Notes: a model not told the origin generated them from the sequence alone. Shown: positions 32,141 to 41,770, numbered from the stretch's first letter. The stretch: DNA of 64,000 bases from Fen-1258 sp964449775 (GCA_964449775.1 CAYVBQ010000001.1:62001-126000); one strand, 5' to 3'. Program-made: numbers and translations.

Positions 32141-33460
32141 TCAATATCTGTAATAATCAGCTTTGTAAGGACCTTCGACTTTAACGCCAATATACTTAGC
32201 TTGTTTCTCACTTAGTAGATCTAACTCAACACCTATTTTTTCCAGATGCAATCTTGCAACTTGTTCATCCAAATGTTTTGGAAGCATATAAACTTTCTTT
32301 TCATATTTGTCTGTATTATTCCAGAGTTCGAGCTGTGCGAGAACCTGATTTGTAAATGAATTTGACATAACAAAAGAAGGATGACCGGTTGCACATCCAA
32401 GATTTACTAATCTTCCCTCTGCAAGTACAATAACATCCTTTCCATCAATCGTGTATTTATCCACTTGCGGTTTGATTGTATCTTTTGTGTGTCCATAATT
32501 TTCGTTCAGCCATGCCATGTCAATTTCATTATCGAAGTGACCGATATTACAGACAACAGTTTTATCTTTCATTAAACGGAAATGTTCTTCCGTGATGATA
32601 TCAACATTACCTGTAGCGGTGACAACTAATTGAGCACGGGGAATTGCATCTTTTATTTTTTTAACTTCATATCCATCCATAGCGGCTTGCAATGCACAGA
32701 TAGGGTCGATCTCGGAAACAATGACACGAACGCCCGCGCTTCTTAATGATTGAGCCGAACCTTTACCAACATCGCCATACCCTGCAACAACAGCAACTTT
32801 ACCAGCCATCATAAGATCGGTTGCTCTGCGGATTGCGTCAACCAAAGATTCACGGCAGCCATATTTATTATCAAATTTGGATTTTGTAACGGAGTCGTTT
32901 ACGTTGATTGCGGGAATTGGAAGCGTTCCTTTTTCAACTCTCTCATATAAACGGTGAACACCGGTTGTGGTTTCTTCAGAAATCCCTTTTATGCCGCCGA
33001 CTAATTCCGGGAATTTATCTAAAACCATATTGGTCAAATCTCCACCGTCATCTAATATCATATTTAACGGTCTGCTATTATCACCAAAGAATAATGTCTG
33101 TTCAATACACCAATCGAATTCCTTGAGGTTCATACCTTTCCAGGCAAAAACAGGAATTCCCGCAGCGGCGATAGCAGCGGCGGCATGATCTTGTGTTGAA
33201 AAAATATTGCATGATGACCACCGGACTTCTGCACCTAACTCAATTAATGTTTCAATTAGCACTGCTGTTTGAATTGTCATGTGAAGACAGCCGGCAATCC
33301 TGGCATTCTTTAACGGTTTTATTTTACCATATTCTTTTCTTAAAGACATTAAACCGGGCATCTCAGCTTCAGCCAATTGAATTTCTTTTCTGCCCCATTC
33401 GGCGAGTGAAATATCTTTTACTTTATAATCAATAGATTTCGTTTCAACTGCTTGACTCAT
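32141..33460 (-). CDS. ahcY: adenosylhomocysteinase
   Basis: Splits S-adenosylhomocysteine into adenosine and homocysteine, completing the methyl cycle with the neighbouring metK. The 439-residue protein shows the substrate part (ARIAGCLHMTIQTAVLIETL, WSSCNIFSTQDHAAAAIA) and the block NVNDSVTKSKFDN. The NAD-binding segment VAVVAGYGDVGKGSAQSLRS follows near 225, and the C-terminus KVEGPYKADYYRY matches the family ending. It lies 17 bases downstream of metK on the same strand. Confidence 0.97.
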   Translation of the reverse strand: MSQAVETKSIDYKVKDISLAEWGRKEIQLAEAEMPGLMSLRKEYGKIKPLKNARIAGCLHMTIQTAVLIETLIELGAEVRWSSCNIFSTQDHAAAAIAAAGIPVFAWKGMNLKEFDWCIEQTLFFGDNSRPLNMILDDGGDLTNMVLDKFPELVGGIKGISEETTTGVHRLYERVEKGTLPIPAINVNDSVTKSKFDNKYGCRESLVDAIRRATDLMMAGKVAVVAGYGDVGKGSAQSLRSAGVRVIVSEIDPICALQAAMDGYEVKKIKDAIPRAQLVVTATGNVDIITEEHFRLMKDKTVVCNIGHFDNEIDMAWLNENYGHTKDTIKPQVDKYTIDGKDVIVLAEGRLVNLGCATGHPSFVMSNSFTNQVLAQLELWNNTDKYEKKVYMLPKHLDEQVARLHLEKIGVELDLLSEKQAKYIGVKVEGPYKADYYRY

Positions 33461-33477
33461 TTTACTTCCCTTTTTTA

Positions 33478-34620
33478 TTATAAATATTTTTTAAACGTAG
33501 CAACTAAATCCAATTGTTCCCAGGTGAAATCTTTATCGTTGCGTCCGAAATGACCATATGCAGAAGTCTTTTGATAAATTGGTCTGCGTAGTTTGAGTCG
33601 CTCAATTATTCCGCGGGGTGTCAAATCAACTTCTTTCTTTATCATATCGGCAATTTTTTTATCTGTGATTTTTCCCGTTCCTTTTGTGTTAACAAATATT
33701 GAAACCGGTTCTGCAACACCAATTGCATAAGCAACCTGAACAAGGCACTCTTTAGCGAGACGAGCGGCAACAACATTCTTCGCAATGTGTCGCGCTGCAT
33801 ATGTTGCGCTGCGATCAACTTTGGAAGGATCTTTCCCGGAGAATGCGCCTCCGCCATGAGGAGCCCATCCGCCATATGTATCAACAATAATTTTTCTCCC
33901 GGTCAATCCGCTATCGCCGTGAGGACCGCCAATTTCAAATCTTCCGGTTGGATTTACAAAATATTTTGTCTTGCTGTCTAAATATTTTTCCGGAATGACG
34001 TTTTTGATAACATGTTTAATAACATCTGCTTTAATTTTTTTCTGGCTAACATCTCCATCATGCTGTGTTGAAATAACAACAGCATCAACACGCAGAGGTT
34101 TGTGGTTATCATCGTACTCGATTGTTACTTGCGATTTTGAATCAGGTCTTAAATATGGCATCAATTTCAAATTCTTTTTACGAATGTCTGCAAGACGTTT
34201 CATCAGTTTGTGAGCATAAACAATTGGCATAGGCATGTATTCCGGTGTTTGATCGCATGCAAAACCAAACATAATTCCTTGATCGCCCGCACCGCCGTTA
34301 TCAACGCCCATTGCTATATCAGGCGATTGAGAATGAATTGCATTTAAGATACCGCAGGAGTCAGCATCAAATTTATATTCAGCTTTTGTATAACCGATTT
34401 TACGAATTGTTGTGCGAACTACTTCTTGAACATCAATGTATGCGGTGGTTGTAACTTCGCCGCCAACAACAACAAGTCCCGTTGTAACAAAAGTTTCACA
34501 TGCTACACGAGCTTTGGGATCCTTTAAAAAGATTGCATCCAATACACCGTCAGAAATCGCATCGCAAACTTTATCCGGATGCCCTTCCGAAACAGATTCT
34601 GATGTGAATAGGTAAGACAT
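33478..34620 (-). CDS. metK: S-adenosylmethionine synthase
   Basis: Makes S-adenosylmethionine from methionine and ATP. The 380-residue protein begins MSYLFTSESVSEGHPDKVCD, has the loop block GAGDQGIMFGFACDQTPEYMPMPI (about 110-133), and the ATP-site segment FEIGGPHGDSGLTGRKIIVDTYGG (about 228-251) followed by GAFSGKDPSKVDRSA. It sits between a sugar-nucleotide transferase gene (18 bases upstream) and ahcY (17 bases downstream); the three look like one operon. I see no SAM riboswitch in the short gaps or ahead of the operon. Confidence 0.97.
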   Translation of the reverse strand: MSYLFTSESVSEGHPDKVCDAISDGVLDAIFLKDPKARVACETFVTTGLVVVGGEVTTTAYIDVQEVVRTTIRKIGYTKAEYKFDADSCGILNAIHSQSPDIAMGVDNGGAGDQGIMFGFACDQTPEYMPMPIVYAHKLMKRLADIRKKNLKLMPYLRPDSKSQVTIEYDDNHKPLRVDAVVISTQHDGDVSQKKIKADVIKHVIKNVIPEKYLDSKTKYFVNPTGRFEIGGPHGDSGLTGRKIIVDTYGGWAPHGGGAFSGKDPSKVDRSATYAARHIAKNVVAARLAKECLVQVAYAIGVAEPVSIFVNTKGTGKITDKKIADMIKKEVDLTPRGIIERLKLRRPIYQKTSAYGHFGRNDKDFTWEQLDLVATFKKYL

Positions 34621-34638
34621 TTATTCCTCTATTTTGTT

Positions 34639-35616
34639 TTAGTTAAATTCTATCTCGGATGAATCGCCGGTATTCATCTTCTTATAATTACTGTTTACAA
34701 CTGCGTTGCTTCCAATTATCGAGTCTTCTAAGATTACTCTTCCTATCTTAGCACCGGAACTGATGATCGAGTTACGAATTATTGCGTCGCTAACTTCACA
34801 ATTTTCTGAAATCGTTGTAAATGGACCGATTACAGAATTTTTAACTACAGCACTATCGGCAATAAACACCGGATCATTAATAACAACATTATCCACCATT
34901 CGATTCGTTCCACGTTTTGTCAGTAAAAATTGATTTGTTGAAAGAAGCGTTTCCGGTTTTCCGCAATCGTACCATCCATCAACTTGAAATGTTGTAATTG
35001 TTTCCCCCTTCTCAATCATTATTTGCAGAGCATCAGTTAACTGGTATTCGCCGCGCGTTTTGATATCCTTCGTAAAAAGTTCGCTTAATGATTCGACCAA
35101 TAAATTCGTATTGGCGATATAATACAAACCTACAAGTGCAAGTTTGGAGATCAACTCTTTCGGTTTTTCAACCAGCTTAATTATTTTTTCTCCATCACAA
35201 ACTGCAACGCCAAATCGAGATGGATCTTCAACTGTTTTAACACCAAGAGAACTTACCTTACCTGAAAGAACGGATTTTAAATCGACATCAAATATTGTAT
35301 CGCCGAGAATAATGAAAATGTCTTCGTGATCAAATGTTGGAACCGCAATCTGAATTGCATGACCAAGTCCAAGCATCTCTTCTTGTTGAATGAAATCAGC
35401 TTTGAGAGCGGGATAATTGCTTTCAACATATTCAACTATCTGTTCACCAAGATAACCGGTAATAAAAGTTGCCTTGTTAATTTTTTCTTCAAGCAACTTC
35501 TCAATGATATGACCGAGAATTGGTTTGCCGCCTACATTGAGTAAAACTTTAGGAAGTGAATACGTATGTGGTTTTAATCTTGTTCCAAATCCTGCCGCAG
35601 GAATGATTGCTCTCAA
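34639..35616 (-). CDS. sugar-phosphate nucleotidyltransferase with beta-helix tail
   Basis: A 325-residue nucleotidyltransferase of the glucose-1-phosphate thymidylyl/uridylyl or mannose-1-phosphate guanylyl type. The N-terminal signature is IIPAAGFGTRLKPHTYSLPK (4-23), the metal site ILGDTIFDVD (about 103-112), and EKPKE plus DGWYDCGKPETLL follow. The last 100 residues show hexapeptide-like turns (VFIADSAVVKNSVIGPF, AIIRNSIISSGAKIGRVI) of a left-handed beta-helix. The precise sugar and nucleotide cannot be told. It heads the metK-ahcY group, which has no obvious metabolic link. Confidence 0.88.
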   Translation of the reverse strand: MRAIIPAAGFGTRLKPHTYSLPKVLLNVGGKPILGHIIEKLLEEKINKATFITGYLGEQIVEYVESNYPALKADFIQQEEMLGLGHAIQIAVPTFDHEDIFIILGDTIFDVDLKSVLSGKVSSLGVKTVEDPSRFGVAVCDGEKIIKLVEKPKELISKLALVGLYYIANTNLLVESLSELFTKDIKTRGEYQLTDALQIMIEKGETITTFQVDGWYDCGKPETLLSTNQFLLTKRGTNRMVDNVVINDPVFIADSAVVKNSVIGPFTTISENCEVSDAIIRNSIISSGAKIGRVILEDSIIGSNAVVNSNYKKMNTGDSSEIEFN

Positions 35617-35735
35617 AATTTTCCCTCTCTATTGAAATAACGGGTGTTAATTTAATTAATAGGTCGGCGTTTATCAAACATGTTGATTAAGAGTTTTTGT
35701 TTGATGAAATTTGAGAAGAATAATCGCGGTCTAAA

Positions 35736-36674
35736 ATGAAAATTGTAAACAGAATTACTAAACTTTTCGGAATTAAATATCCTATCATTCAAGCCGGAAT
35801 GGTTTGGGTTAGCGGATGGAAACTTGCGTCCGCTGTTTCTAACAATGGAGGATTAGGTTTGATTGGTGCCGGTTCTATGAAACCCGATCTATTACGTGAA
35901 CATTTACAAAAATGTAAAGCCGCAACAGATAAACCATTTGGTGTAAATATTCCATTGCTTCGTGGTGATGCAGCAGATCTAATCAAAGTTGTTATAGAAG
36001 AGAACGTGAAAATTGTTTTTTCATCCGCCGGTCATCCCGGAAAGTTTATTGATGTGTTGAAAAAAAATAATGTGGTAGTTGTTCATGTTGTCCCATCAGT
36101 TAAATTTGCTCTCAAAGCAGAAAGTGTTGGTTGTGACGCGGTGGTCGGAGAAGGGGTTGAAGCCGGCGGGCATAACGGTGCCGATGAGATAACCACTTTC
36201 TGTTTGATTCCGCAGCTTGTTGATGTATTAAGAATACCCGTCATAGCTGCCGGAGGAATTGCCGACGGTCGCGGTATTCTTGCAGCTCTTGCACTTGGTG
36301 CCGAAGGCGTACAAATCGGGACACGTTTTGCCGCAACGGAAGAATCTTCTGCTCATCCTAATTACAAAAAGAAAATTGTTGAGGCAAAGGATAACGATAC
36401 TATACTTGTTCTTAAAAAGATCGGCGCCGCGAGAATGATAAAAAATGAGTTCAGCGCAGAAGTTCATAGAGCAGAATTAAACGGAGCTGATGAAGAGATG
36501 CTGGAACAATTGCTCGGCGAGAAACGGGAACGGCTTGGAATTTTTGAAGGCGATGAACAAAACGGTATGATGGAAGCCGGACAAGGCGCCGGATTGATCA
36601 AAAATATTTTGACAGTGGAAGAATTAATGAAATCTTTGATTGACGAGTTCGATAATACCGCAAGAAATTTTTAA
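35736..36674 (+). CDS. FMN-dependent nitronate monooxygenase / FabK family protein
   Basis: A 312-residue TIM-barrel flavoprotein. The start KLFGIKYPIIQAGMVWVSG, the segment NNGGLGLIGAG, GEGVEAGGHNG (about 138-148) and the phosphate-binding part VIAAGGIADGRGILAALALGAEGVQIGTRF (about 168-197) define the nitronate monooxygenase/FabK enoyl-ACP reductase family. FabK reduces enoyl-ACP in fatty acid synthesis; relatives oxidise nitroalkanes. Sequence alone does not decide, and no fab genes are adjacent. The gene diverges from the nucleotidyltransferase gene, with a 119-base gap that should hold both promoters. Confidence 0.85.
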   Translation: MKIVNRITKLFGIKYPIIQAGMVWVSGWKLASAVSNNGGLGLIGAGSMKPDLLREHLQKCKAATDKPFGVNIPLLRGDAADLIKVVIEENVKIVFSSAGHPGKFIDVLKKNNVVVVHVVPSVKFALKAESVGCDAVVGEGVEAGGHNGADEITTFCLIPQLVDVLRIPVIAAGGIADGRGILAALALGAEGVQIGTRFAATEESSAHPNYKKKIVEAKDNDTILVLKKIGAARMIKNEFSAEVHRAELNGADEEMLEQLLGEKRERLGIFEGDEQNGMMEAGQGAGLIKNILTVEELMKSLIDEFDNTARNF

Positions 36675-36693
36675 TAATTGTTTTGGAGATGTT

Positions 36694-37392
36694 ATGAGCG
36701 AAATAATTAACTACCATTATAAGTTGGAATTCTCTGGAGGGAAAGAGATGATCTTTGATATCAATCTCGATAAAGAAACTCTTGATATTTTCGAAGAACA
36801 ATACGATTTGCCTCAGTGGACAAAAAGAGGAGAGTTCGGATGTAAGAATTCAAACTGCCCTCTTTTGGATAGCGAGACATGTCATATTGCCAAAGTAGTG
36901 CACAAACAAATTCTTTCCTTTACGAATATTGTTTCTACCGAACCGGTTAATGCAACTCTAACAACAGACGAGCGCTCATTCAATAAGAGATGTTCAATTC
37001 AAACCGCAGTTGCAAGTATAACGGGAATACTAATGGCTACAAGCGGCTGTCCGGTATTCAGCAAACTGAAACCGATGGTGAGATTTCATTTGCCATTTGC
37101 TTCTTTAGAAGAAACGGAGTTCCGCGTATTTTCTATGTACTTATTAGCGCAGTATCTCCGTGGCAGAAAAAATCTTAGTCAAAATCATGGCTTGCACACT
37201 CTGAAACAACTCTATGATGAGATACAAGAAATTAATCTGCTTGCGGCACATAAAATTCAAGAGATCGAAAGAAGCGATGCAACTATTAACGGATTGGTAA
37301 TTCTCTATTCGTTCGGTCAATTCGTAACGTTCGATTTGGAAGAAAATGATTTGACTGGTCTGGAAAACTTATTTAAGGATTGGCTTCTTTAA
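36694..37392 (+). CDS. DUF6901-like protein of unknown function
   Basis: A 232-residue cytoplasmic protein. It has two cysteine segments, CKNSNCPLLDSETCHIAK near 50-67 and TSGCPVFSKLKPMVRFHLPF near 126-145, which I associate with the DUF6901 family. The remainder is helical. The start at 36694 is preceded by TGGAGATGTT; an earlier in-frame start (36640) overlaps the FabK-like gene. No function is known to me. The spaced cysteines suggest possible metal binding, but I see no standard cluster motif. Confidence 0.65.
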   Translation: MSEIINYHYKLEFSGGKEMIFDINLDKETLDIFEEQYDLPQWTKRGEFGCKNSNCPLLDSETCHIAKVVHKQILSFTNIVSTEPVNATLTTDERSFNKRCSIQTAVASITGILMATSGCPVFSKLKPMVRFHLPFASLEETEFRVFSMYLLAQYLRGRKNLSQNHGLHTLKQLYDEIQEINLLAAHKIQEIERSDATINGLVILYSFGQFVTFDLEENDLTGLENLFKDWLL

Positions 37393-37484
37393 TTTGTATC
37401 CTATTCGAAAGATATTAACTTTGCGCTGTAAAAATCCTCTCCGCTTCTGCGGGGAAGGGTGTCGTCTATTTTAAAGACACCAAC

Positions 37485-37625
37485 CACTTAAAGGTGTCTC
37501 ATAAGTAAAAACTGCTAAGTGCTTCTTGGAGTCTTAGTGACTTTGTGGCGATAAATAAATTAGTTGTTTACTTAAAAACCAAATATTGCCACAAAGACAC
37601 AAGGGCACAAAGTCATCACAAAGGA
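37485..37625. repeat. inverted repeat upstream of mfd
   Basis: Same family as 27195..27330 and 31950..32115: AGGTGTCTCATAAGTAA at the left end, CTTAGTGACTTTGTGGCGA, AT-rich loop, TTGCCACAAAGACAC and GGGCACAAAG. It runs to within about 15 bases of the mfd start codon, so mfd is probably transcribed through or from this element. Confidence 0.75.
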
Positions 37626-37638
37626 CAGAATTGTTTTT

Positions 37639-40600
37639 ATGAAATCCACAGCAGAAATTTTAATAGACTCGCTTCAATCATTAGCTGAATTAAAAGAAAA
37701 AATTATTGTCACTTCACCGCGCGGAAAGATTTACGCTTCTCCGTTTTCAGGTTCGTCCAAATCTCTTTTCATTAAATCAATTTCCAGAAAAGAGAAACAG
37801 ATTGTTCTTCTCTGTTCCACTGTGCAATCTGTGAATGAAACAAAAGTTGAGTTGAGCATTCTAGACCTGGAAGAAATAGTAATTGCTGCGGATGATCTCT
37901 CTGTTGAAACTTTGCAGGAAAGATTAACCGATATCAACAAGCGCGAACGATTCATACTCATTTCCACGTACGATCTGATAAAACTAAAGTTACCGTCAAA
38001 AAAATCAATTGATAATAATACAACCAGAATTGAGATCGGCGGCAACTTAACTTATGATGATCTCATCGAATACTTTAATACTATTAATTATGACCGGGTT
38101 AAATATGTTGATAGTCCCGGCGATTTCGCAGTGCGCGGTTCCATAATTGATTTCTGGTCTTACAGCGAAAAGCAACCATGCCGGCTGGAATATGACGGCG
38201 ACTTTCTTGAATCAATACGTCACTTCGATTTCGAGACACAACGGTCACTCGATAAAATTACATCAGTTACTGTTGCTGCCTCAATTCTAACAGAGGAAGA
38301 AAATGCTTCAGATATATTCGATTACCTGGATAACCCGCTTGTTATTGCAGCTGACTATGAACTACAAAATTTATTCACAGAGAAAACTTTAATTCCGGAA
38401 CGAACAATCGAAGAAGAAATTGATGATGATCTGAAAGACGAACTTTATGAAACGGGTGAGTGGGAGGAAAGAAGGAAGGAAAGAAGAAAAGAAGGAAAGA
38501 AGGAAGGAAGTGAAGAAGAAAAGAAGAAAAGAAGCAAAGAAGGAATGAAAGAAGAAAAGGAAGAAAGAAGAAATGAAAATCATTCACTCGATAAAATATT
38601 TGAGAAAAATGCACGATGGCTGATTGAAGATGCAATTGGTAGGCATGACGAAAGAATCCAATTACATTTTACAGAAGCTCCGGTTATTAATTCCAATTTT
38701 GAATTGCTCTATAACTTTTTGAAAGATTACACCGGTAAAAATTTTCAAGTGATTATTGCTGTGGAAAATGAACTTCAAAAAGCCAGACTATACGATCTGC
38801 TCTCTGAATTCAAACCCGCGCATCCTGTAGTTGGAGAAGAATTAAATGAATTTTTTGAATTAAGTAAAATAAAGATTGTTGTACTTGCGGTTAAAAACGG
38901 CTTTATAGCCAAGAACAGCAGATTGGTATTATTGACCGATTACCAAATTTTTAACAAACCTTACCGCACAAAACTTTCCACTAAAGCTAAATACAAAAAA
39001 TCTCGCGTTAAGGATTTTGCTTCAATCAAGAAATACGACTATGTCGTTCACGTTAATTTTGGGATCGGGCAGTATGTTGGTCTCGAAACAATCAAGATCG
39101 GTGAAGTTGAGCAGGAATCAATAAAAATCTTGTACGCTGAGGGTGGAGTTGTTTACGTTAATTTGAACTACCTCTCTCTCGTGAAAAAGTTTTCCTCTCA
39201 AGATAATGTACCGCCAAAATTAACAGTTCTTGGCGGCGGCGAGTGGAAATCAACAAAGAAAAAAGTTAAAGCAAAAATAAAAGATGCCGCACGCGAACTG
39301 ATCACATTATATGCGAGAAGAAAATCTGCGCAAGGATTTTCATTCAGCGCGGATTCGATATGGCAGAAGGAACTTGAGGCGTCATTCTTTTATGAAGACA
39401 CGCCGGATCAAACAAAAGTTACCGAAGAAGTCAAACGCGATATGGAAAGCGAAAATCCGATGGATCGCTTAGTTTGTGGTGACGTTGGATTCGGTAAAAC
39501 GGAAATTGCTGTGCGCGCATCGTTCAAAGCGATTAACGACGGAAAACAGGTTGCGCTTCTCGTGCCGACTACCATATTAGCAGAACAGCATTACAACACA
39601 TTCAGAGATAGACTCACACAATTTCCGGTGAGGGTTGAAGCGCTTTCCCGTTTTCAGAGTAAGGCAGAACAAATTGAGATTACAAAAAAACTTGAAAAAG
39701 GGGAAGTTGATTTAGTAATAGGTACACACCGTTTACTATCAAAAGATATTCTCTTTAAGGATCTGGGTTTGCTGGTAATTGATGAAGAGCATCGCTTTGG
39801 TGTGATGGCAAAAGAAAAGTTACGAGCAATTAAAACGAATGTGGACACATTAACTCTCACTGCTACGCCTATACCACGCACACTAAATCTATCGTTACTT
39901 GGCGCACGCGATCTCTCAATTATTGCAACGCCGCCGCCAAACCGGCAGTCGATCTATACCAAAGTTGATCTATTTGATATTCACAAAGTGCGCGAATGGG
40001 TGCTTAATGAAATTAAACGTAACGGACAAATTTACTTTGTTCATGATCGTGTTCAGTCAATCGAAAAGATTGCAGCATATATTCAGAAATATATTCCTGA
40101 AATAAAAATTGGTATTGCGCATGGACAAATGAAACCTTCAGCACTCGAAGACGTAATTCACAAATTTCTCAGCAAGAATTATCACATGCTTGTCTCAACA
40201 AAAATAATTGAGTCCGGGCTCGATATTCCAAACGTGAACACAATCATTGTGAACCGCGCCGATCGATTTGGTCTTGCCGAACTTCATCAATTGCGGGGAA
40301 GAGTTGGTAGAAGCGACCGGCAGGCATATGCGTATTTTCTTGTCCCTTCGTTAAATGCGATAACCAAAAAAGCAGTTAAGCGTTTGCAGGCAATTGAAGA
40401 ATATACAGATGTTGGTGAAGGATTTAATTTATCAATGCGCGATCTTGAAATACGAGGAGCCGGCAATTTGCTTGGTACCGAGCAGAGCGGTTTTATTGAT
40501 ACGATTGGTTTCGATATGTATCTCAAACTTCTTGATGAAGCCGTCGAAGAATTGAAACAAGACGAATTCAAAGATGTCTTCAAAGATCTGCCCCGTCAAC

Positions 40601-41082
40601 AGGAACGATCCGAACCAACAATTGATACTTTCTTCGAAATTGGAATTCCAAAATTGTATATGCCTGATCAGTCGGACAGATTGAGTTTTTATACTGCTCT
40701 TTTCTCGATGATTAAAATTGATGAGCTTGACGAGATCAAGGATGAAATGGTTGACCGTTTTGGAAAACTGCCCCCGAATATTGAACGATTAGTTCTTGCC
40801 GCAATATTAAGATTCTACTCATCTTTTGCTCTTTTTGAACGGATTATTATTCAGTCTAACAGAGTAATTATCATTCTTCCAAAGGCAGAGAGAGAAAATT
40901 TCTACCAGAACAAATTTGTTCTTCTGTTGTCCTACATCAACACTAATTACGCAAAAGAGATTAAATTTGTACAAGTCAAGGATACATTAAAGCTTGAGAT
41001 GAATAATAAGTTCAATTCACCTGAAGCCGTCATGAATTTTTTGATAAAGTTTTGCAAAGAGGTAATCGAAATTATCTCGTAA
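37639..41082 (+). CDS. mfd: transcription-repair coupling factor
   Basis: Removes RNA polymerase stalled at DNA damage and recruits UvrA. At 1147 residues it has the E. coli length, and all parts are visible: the UvrB-like N-terminal domain, the RNA-polymerase-interacting domain (YVVHVNFGIGQYVGLE, about 470), and the helicase with Walker A CGDVGFGKTEIA (about 612-623), DEEH in LVIDEEHRFGV, and TATPIPRTLNLSL. Motif VI is in HQLRGRVGRSDRQAYAY, and the C-terminal domain is complete. An odd insertion of about 37 residues made only of E, K, R, G, S and M (about 275-312) is encoded by an almost pure purine tract (38462..38573). It lies in the linker before the polymerase-interacting domain, where an extra loop may be tolerated. 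Confidence 0.97.
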   Translation: MKSTAEILIDSLQSLAELKEKIIVTSPRGKIYASPFSGSSKSLFIKSISRKEKQIVLLCSTVQSVNETKVELSILDLEEIVIAADDLSVETLQERLTDINKRERFILISTYDLIKLKLPSKKSIDNNTTRIEIGGNLTYDDLIEYFNTINYDRVKYVDSPGDFAVRGSIIDFWSYSEKQPCRLEYDGDFLESIRHFDFETQRSLDKITSVTVAASILTEEENASDIFDYLDNPLVIAADYELQNLFTEKTLIPERTIEEEIDDDLKDELYETGEWEERRKERRKEGKKEGSEEEKKKRSKEGMKEEKEERRNENHSLDKIFEKNARWLIEDAIGRHDERIQLHFTEAPVINSNFELLYNFLKDYTGKNFQVIIAVENELQKARLYDLLSEFKPAHPVVGEELNEFFELSKIKIVVLAVKNGFIAKNSRLVLLTDYQIFNKPYRTKLSTKAKYKKSRVKDFASIKKYDYVVHVNFGIGQYVGLETIKIGEVEQESIKILYAEGGVVYVNLNYLSLVKKFSSQDNVPPKLTVLGGGEWKSTKKKVKAKIKDAARELITLYARRKSAQGFSFSADSIWQKELEASFFYEDTPDQTKVTEEVKRDMESENPMDRLVCGDVGFGKTEIAVRASFKAINDGKQVALLVPTTILAEQHYNTFRDRLTQFPVRVEALSRFQSKAEQIEITKKLEKGEVDLVIGTHRLLSKDILFKDLGLLVIDEEHRFGVMAKEKLRAIKTNVDTLTLTATPIPRTLNLSLLGARDLSIIATPPPNRQSIYTKVDLFDIHKVREWVLNEIKRNGQIYFVHDRVQSIEKIAAYIQKYIPEIKIGIAHGQMKPSALEDVIHKFLSKNYHMLVSTKIIESGLDIPNVNTIIVNRADRFGLAELHQLRGRVGRSDRQAYAYFLVPSLNAITKKAVKRLQAIEEYTDVGEGFNLSMRDLEIRGAGNLLGTEQSGFIDTIGFDMYLKLLDEAVEELKQDEFKDVFKDLPRQQERSEPTIDTFFEIGIPKLYMPDQSDRLSFYTALFSMIKIDELDEIKDEMVDRFGKLPPNIERLVLAAILRFYSSFALFERIIIQSNRVIIILPKAERENFYQNKFVLLLSYINTNYAKEIKFVQVKDTLKLEMNNKFNSPEAVMNFLIKFCKEVIEIIS

Positions 41083-41147
41083 ATTAATCTTGTTAAATTC
41101 ATTCTGGTAGGCAGCTAGAATTTATTCATAGAATGGAGGAAAGAAAA

Positions 41148-41579
41148 ATGAGAAGATCGTTATTCAAAACGGTATTTGTATTATTTGTACTCGCTTTCAT
41201 CGGAATCCAATATATAGAAGTCGAACGCACTAATCCCCCGGTAAAAAAAGATTTAGAAGCACCGATTGAGATAAAAAGCATTTTAAAAACATCTTGCTAC
41301 AATTGCCATTCAAATGAAACAAAATGGCCCTGGTATAGTAAGGTTGCGCCGGTTTCCTGGCTGATTATAGATGATGTAAACGAAGCAAGGAAACATCTAA
41401 ACTTTTCCGAATGGGAAACTCTTTACAGCAGAAAAAAAGATGAACTTAAAAAGGATATATGGGAAGAATTAGTTGCAGATGAGATGCCGCCGAGTAAATA
41501 CATATATCTTCACCCTAGCGCATCCTTGGAAATGACACAGAAAAATATTCTGAAGAGATGGTTGCAGAACACTAATTAA
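41148..41579 (+). CDS. haem-binding domain protein
   Basis: A 143-residue membrane-anchored periplasmic protein. The N-terminal hydrophobic segment (FKTVFVLFVLAFIGIQYI) anchors it. A c-type haem motif CYNCH lies at 50-54, followed by SNETKWPWYSKVAPVSW, the signature of the Haem_bd family, and later DEMPPSKYIYLHP, which in this family supplies the distal ligand region. I take ATG 41148 because GGAGGAAAGA lies just upstream; the earlier in-frame ATG (41133) overlaps that site. Likely a small electron carrier or sensor. It stands alone after mfd. Confidence 0.85.
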   Translation: MRRSLFKTVFVLFVLAFIGIQYIEVERTNPPVKKDLEAPIEIKSILKTSCYNCHSNETKWPWYSKVAPVSWLIIDDVNEARKHLNFSEWETLYSRKKDELKKDIWEELVADEMPPSKYIYLHPSASLEMTQKNILKRWLQNTN

Positions 41580-41602
41580 TAGAGTCAAGAAAAAAAATAT
41601 AT

Positions 41603-41770
41603 TAAGGGTATCTCTAATAACTTCAAAAGCTGATCTGTGAAAATCTGTTTACCCCGTGGAATAGCATTTGTGTTTTTGAAACAATTTGATTCTTAATTTA
41701 TTCCACGGGGTGGATCCGTTTTATCCGTATTCTATTTTTTAAAAAATAGTTTTTAGAGATACCCTTAATG
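41603..41770. repeat. inverted-repeat element enclosing the 66-bp hairpin copy 2
   Basis: Outer ends TTAAGGGTATCTCTAA (about 41602..41617) and TTAGAGATACCCTTAA (about 41752..41768) are exact complements, giving a MITE-like unit of about 167 bases. Inside it is the 66-bp hairpin repeat (41647..41712) identical to 71..136, followed by ATCCGTTTTATCCGTATTCTAT words. No gene in the gap 41580..41875. Confidence 0.82.

Noticed and set aside
34621..35735. SAM riboswitch controlling metK.
   Set aside because: metK lies 18 bases behind the nucleotidyltransferase gene, and neither gap shows the riboswitch fold.
38375..38635. Reverse-strand phenylalanine/leucine-rich frames inside mfd.
   Set aside because: They are the complement of the purine tract; mfd is intact on the other strand.
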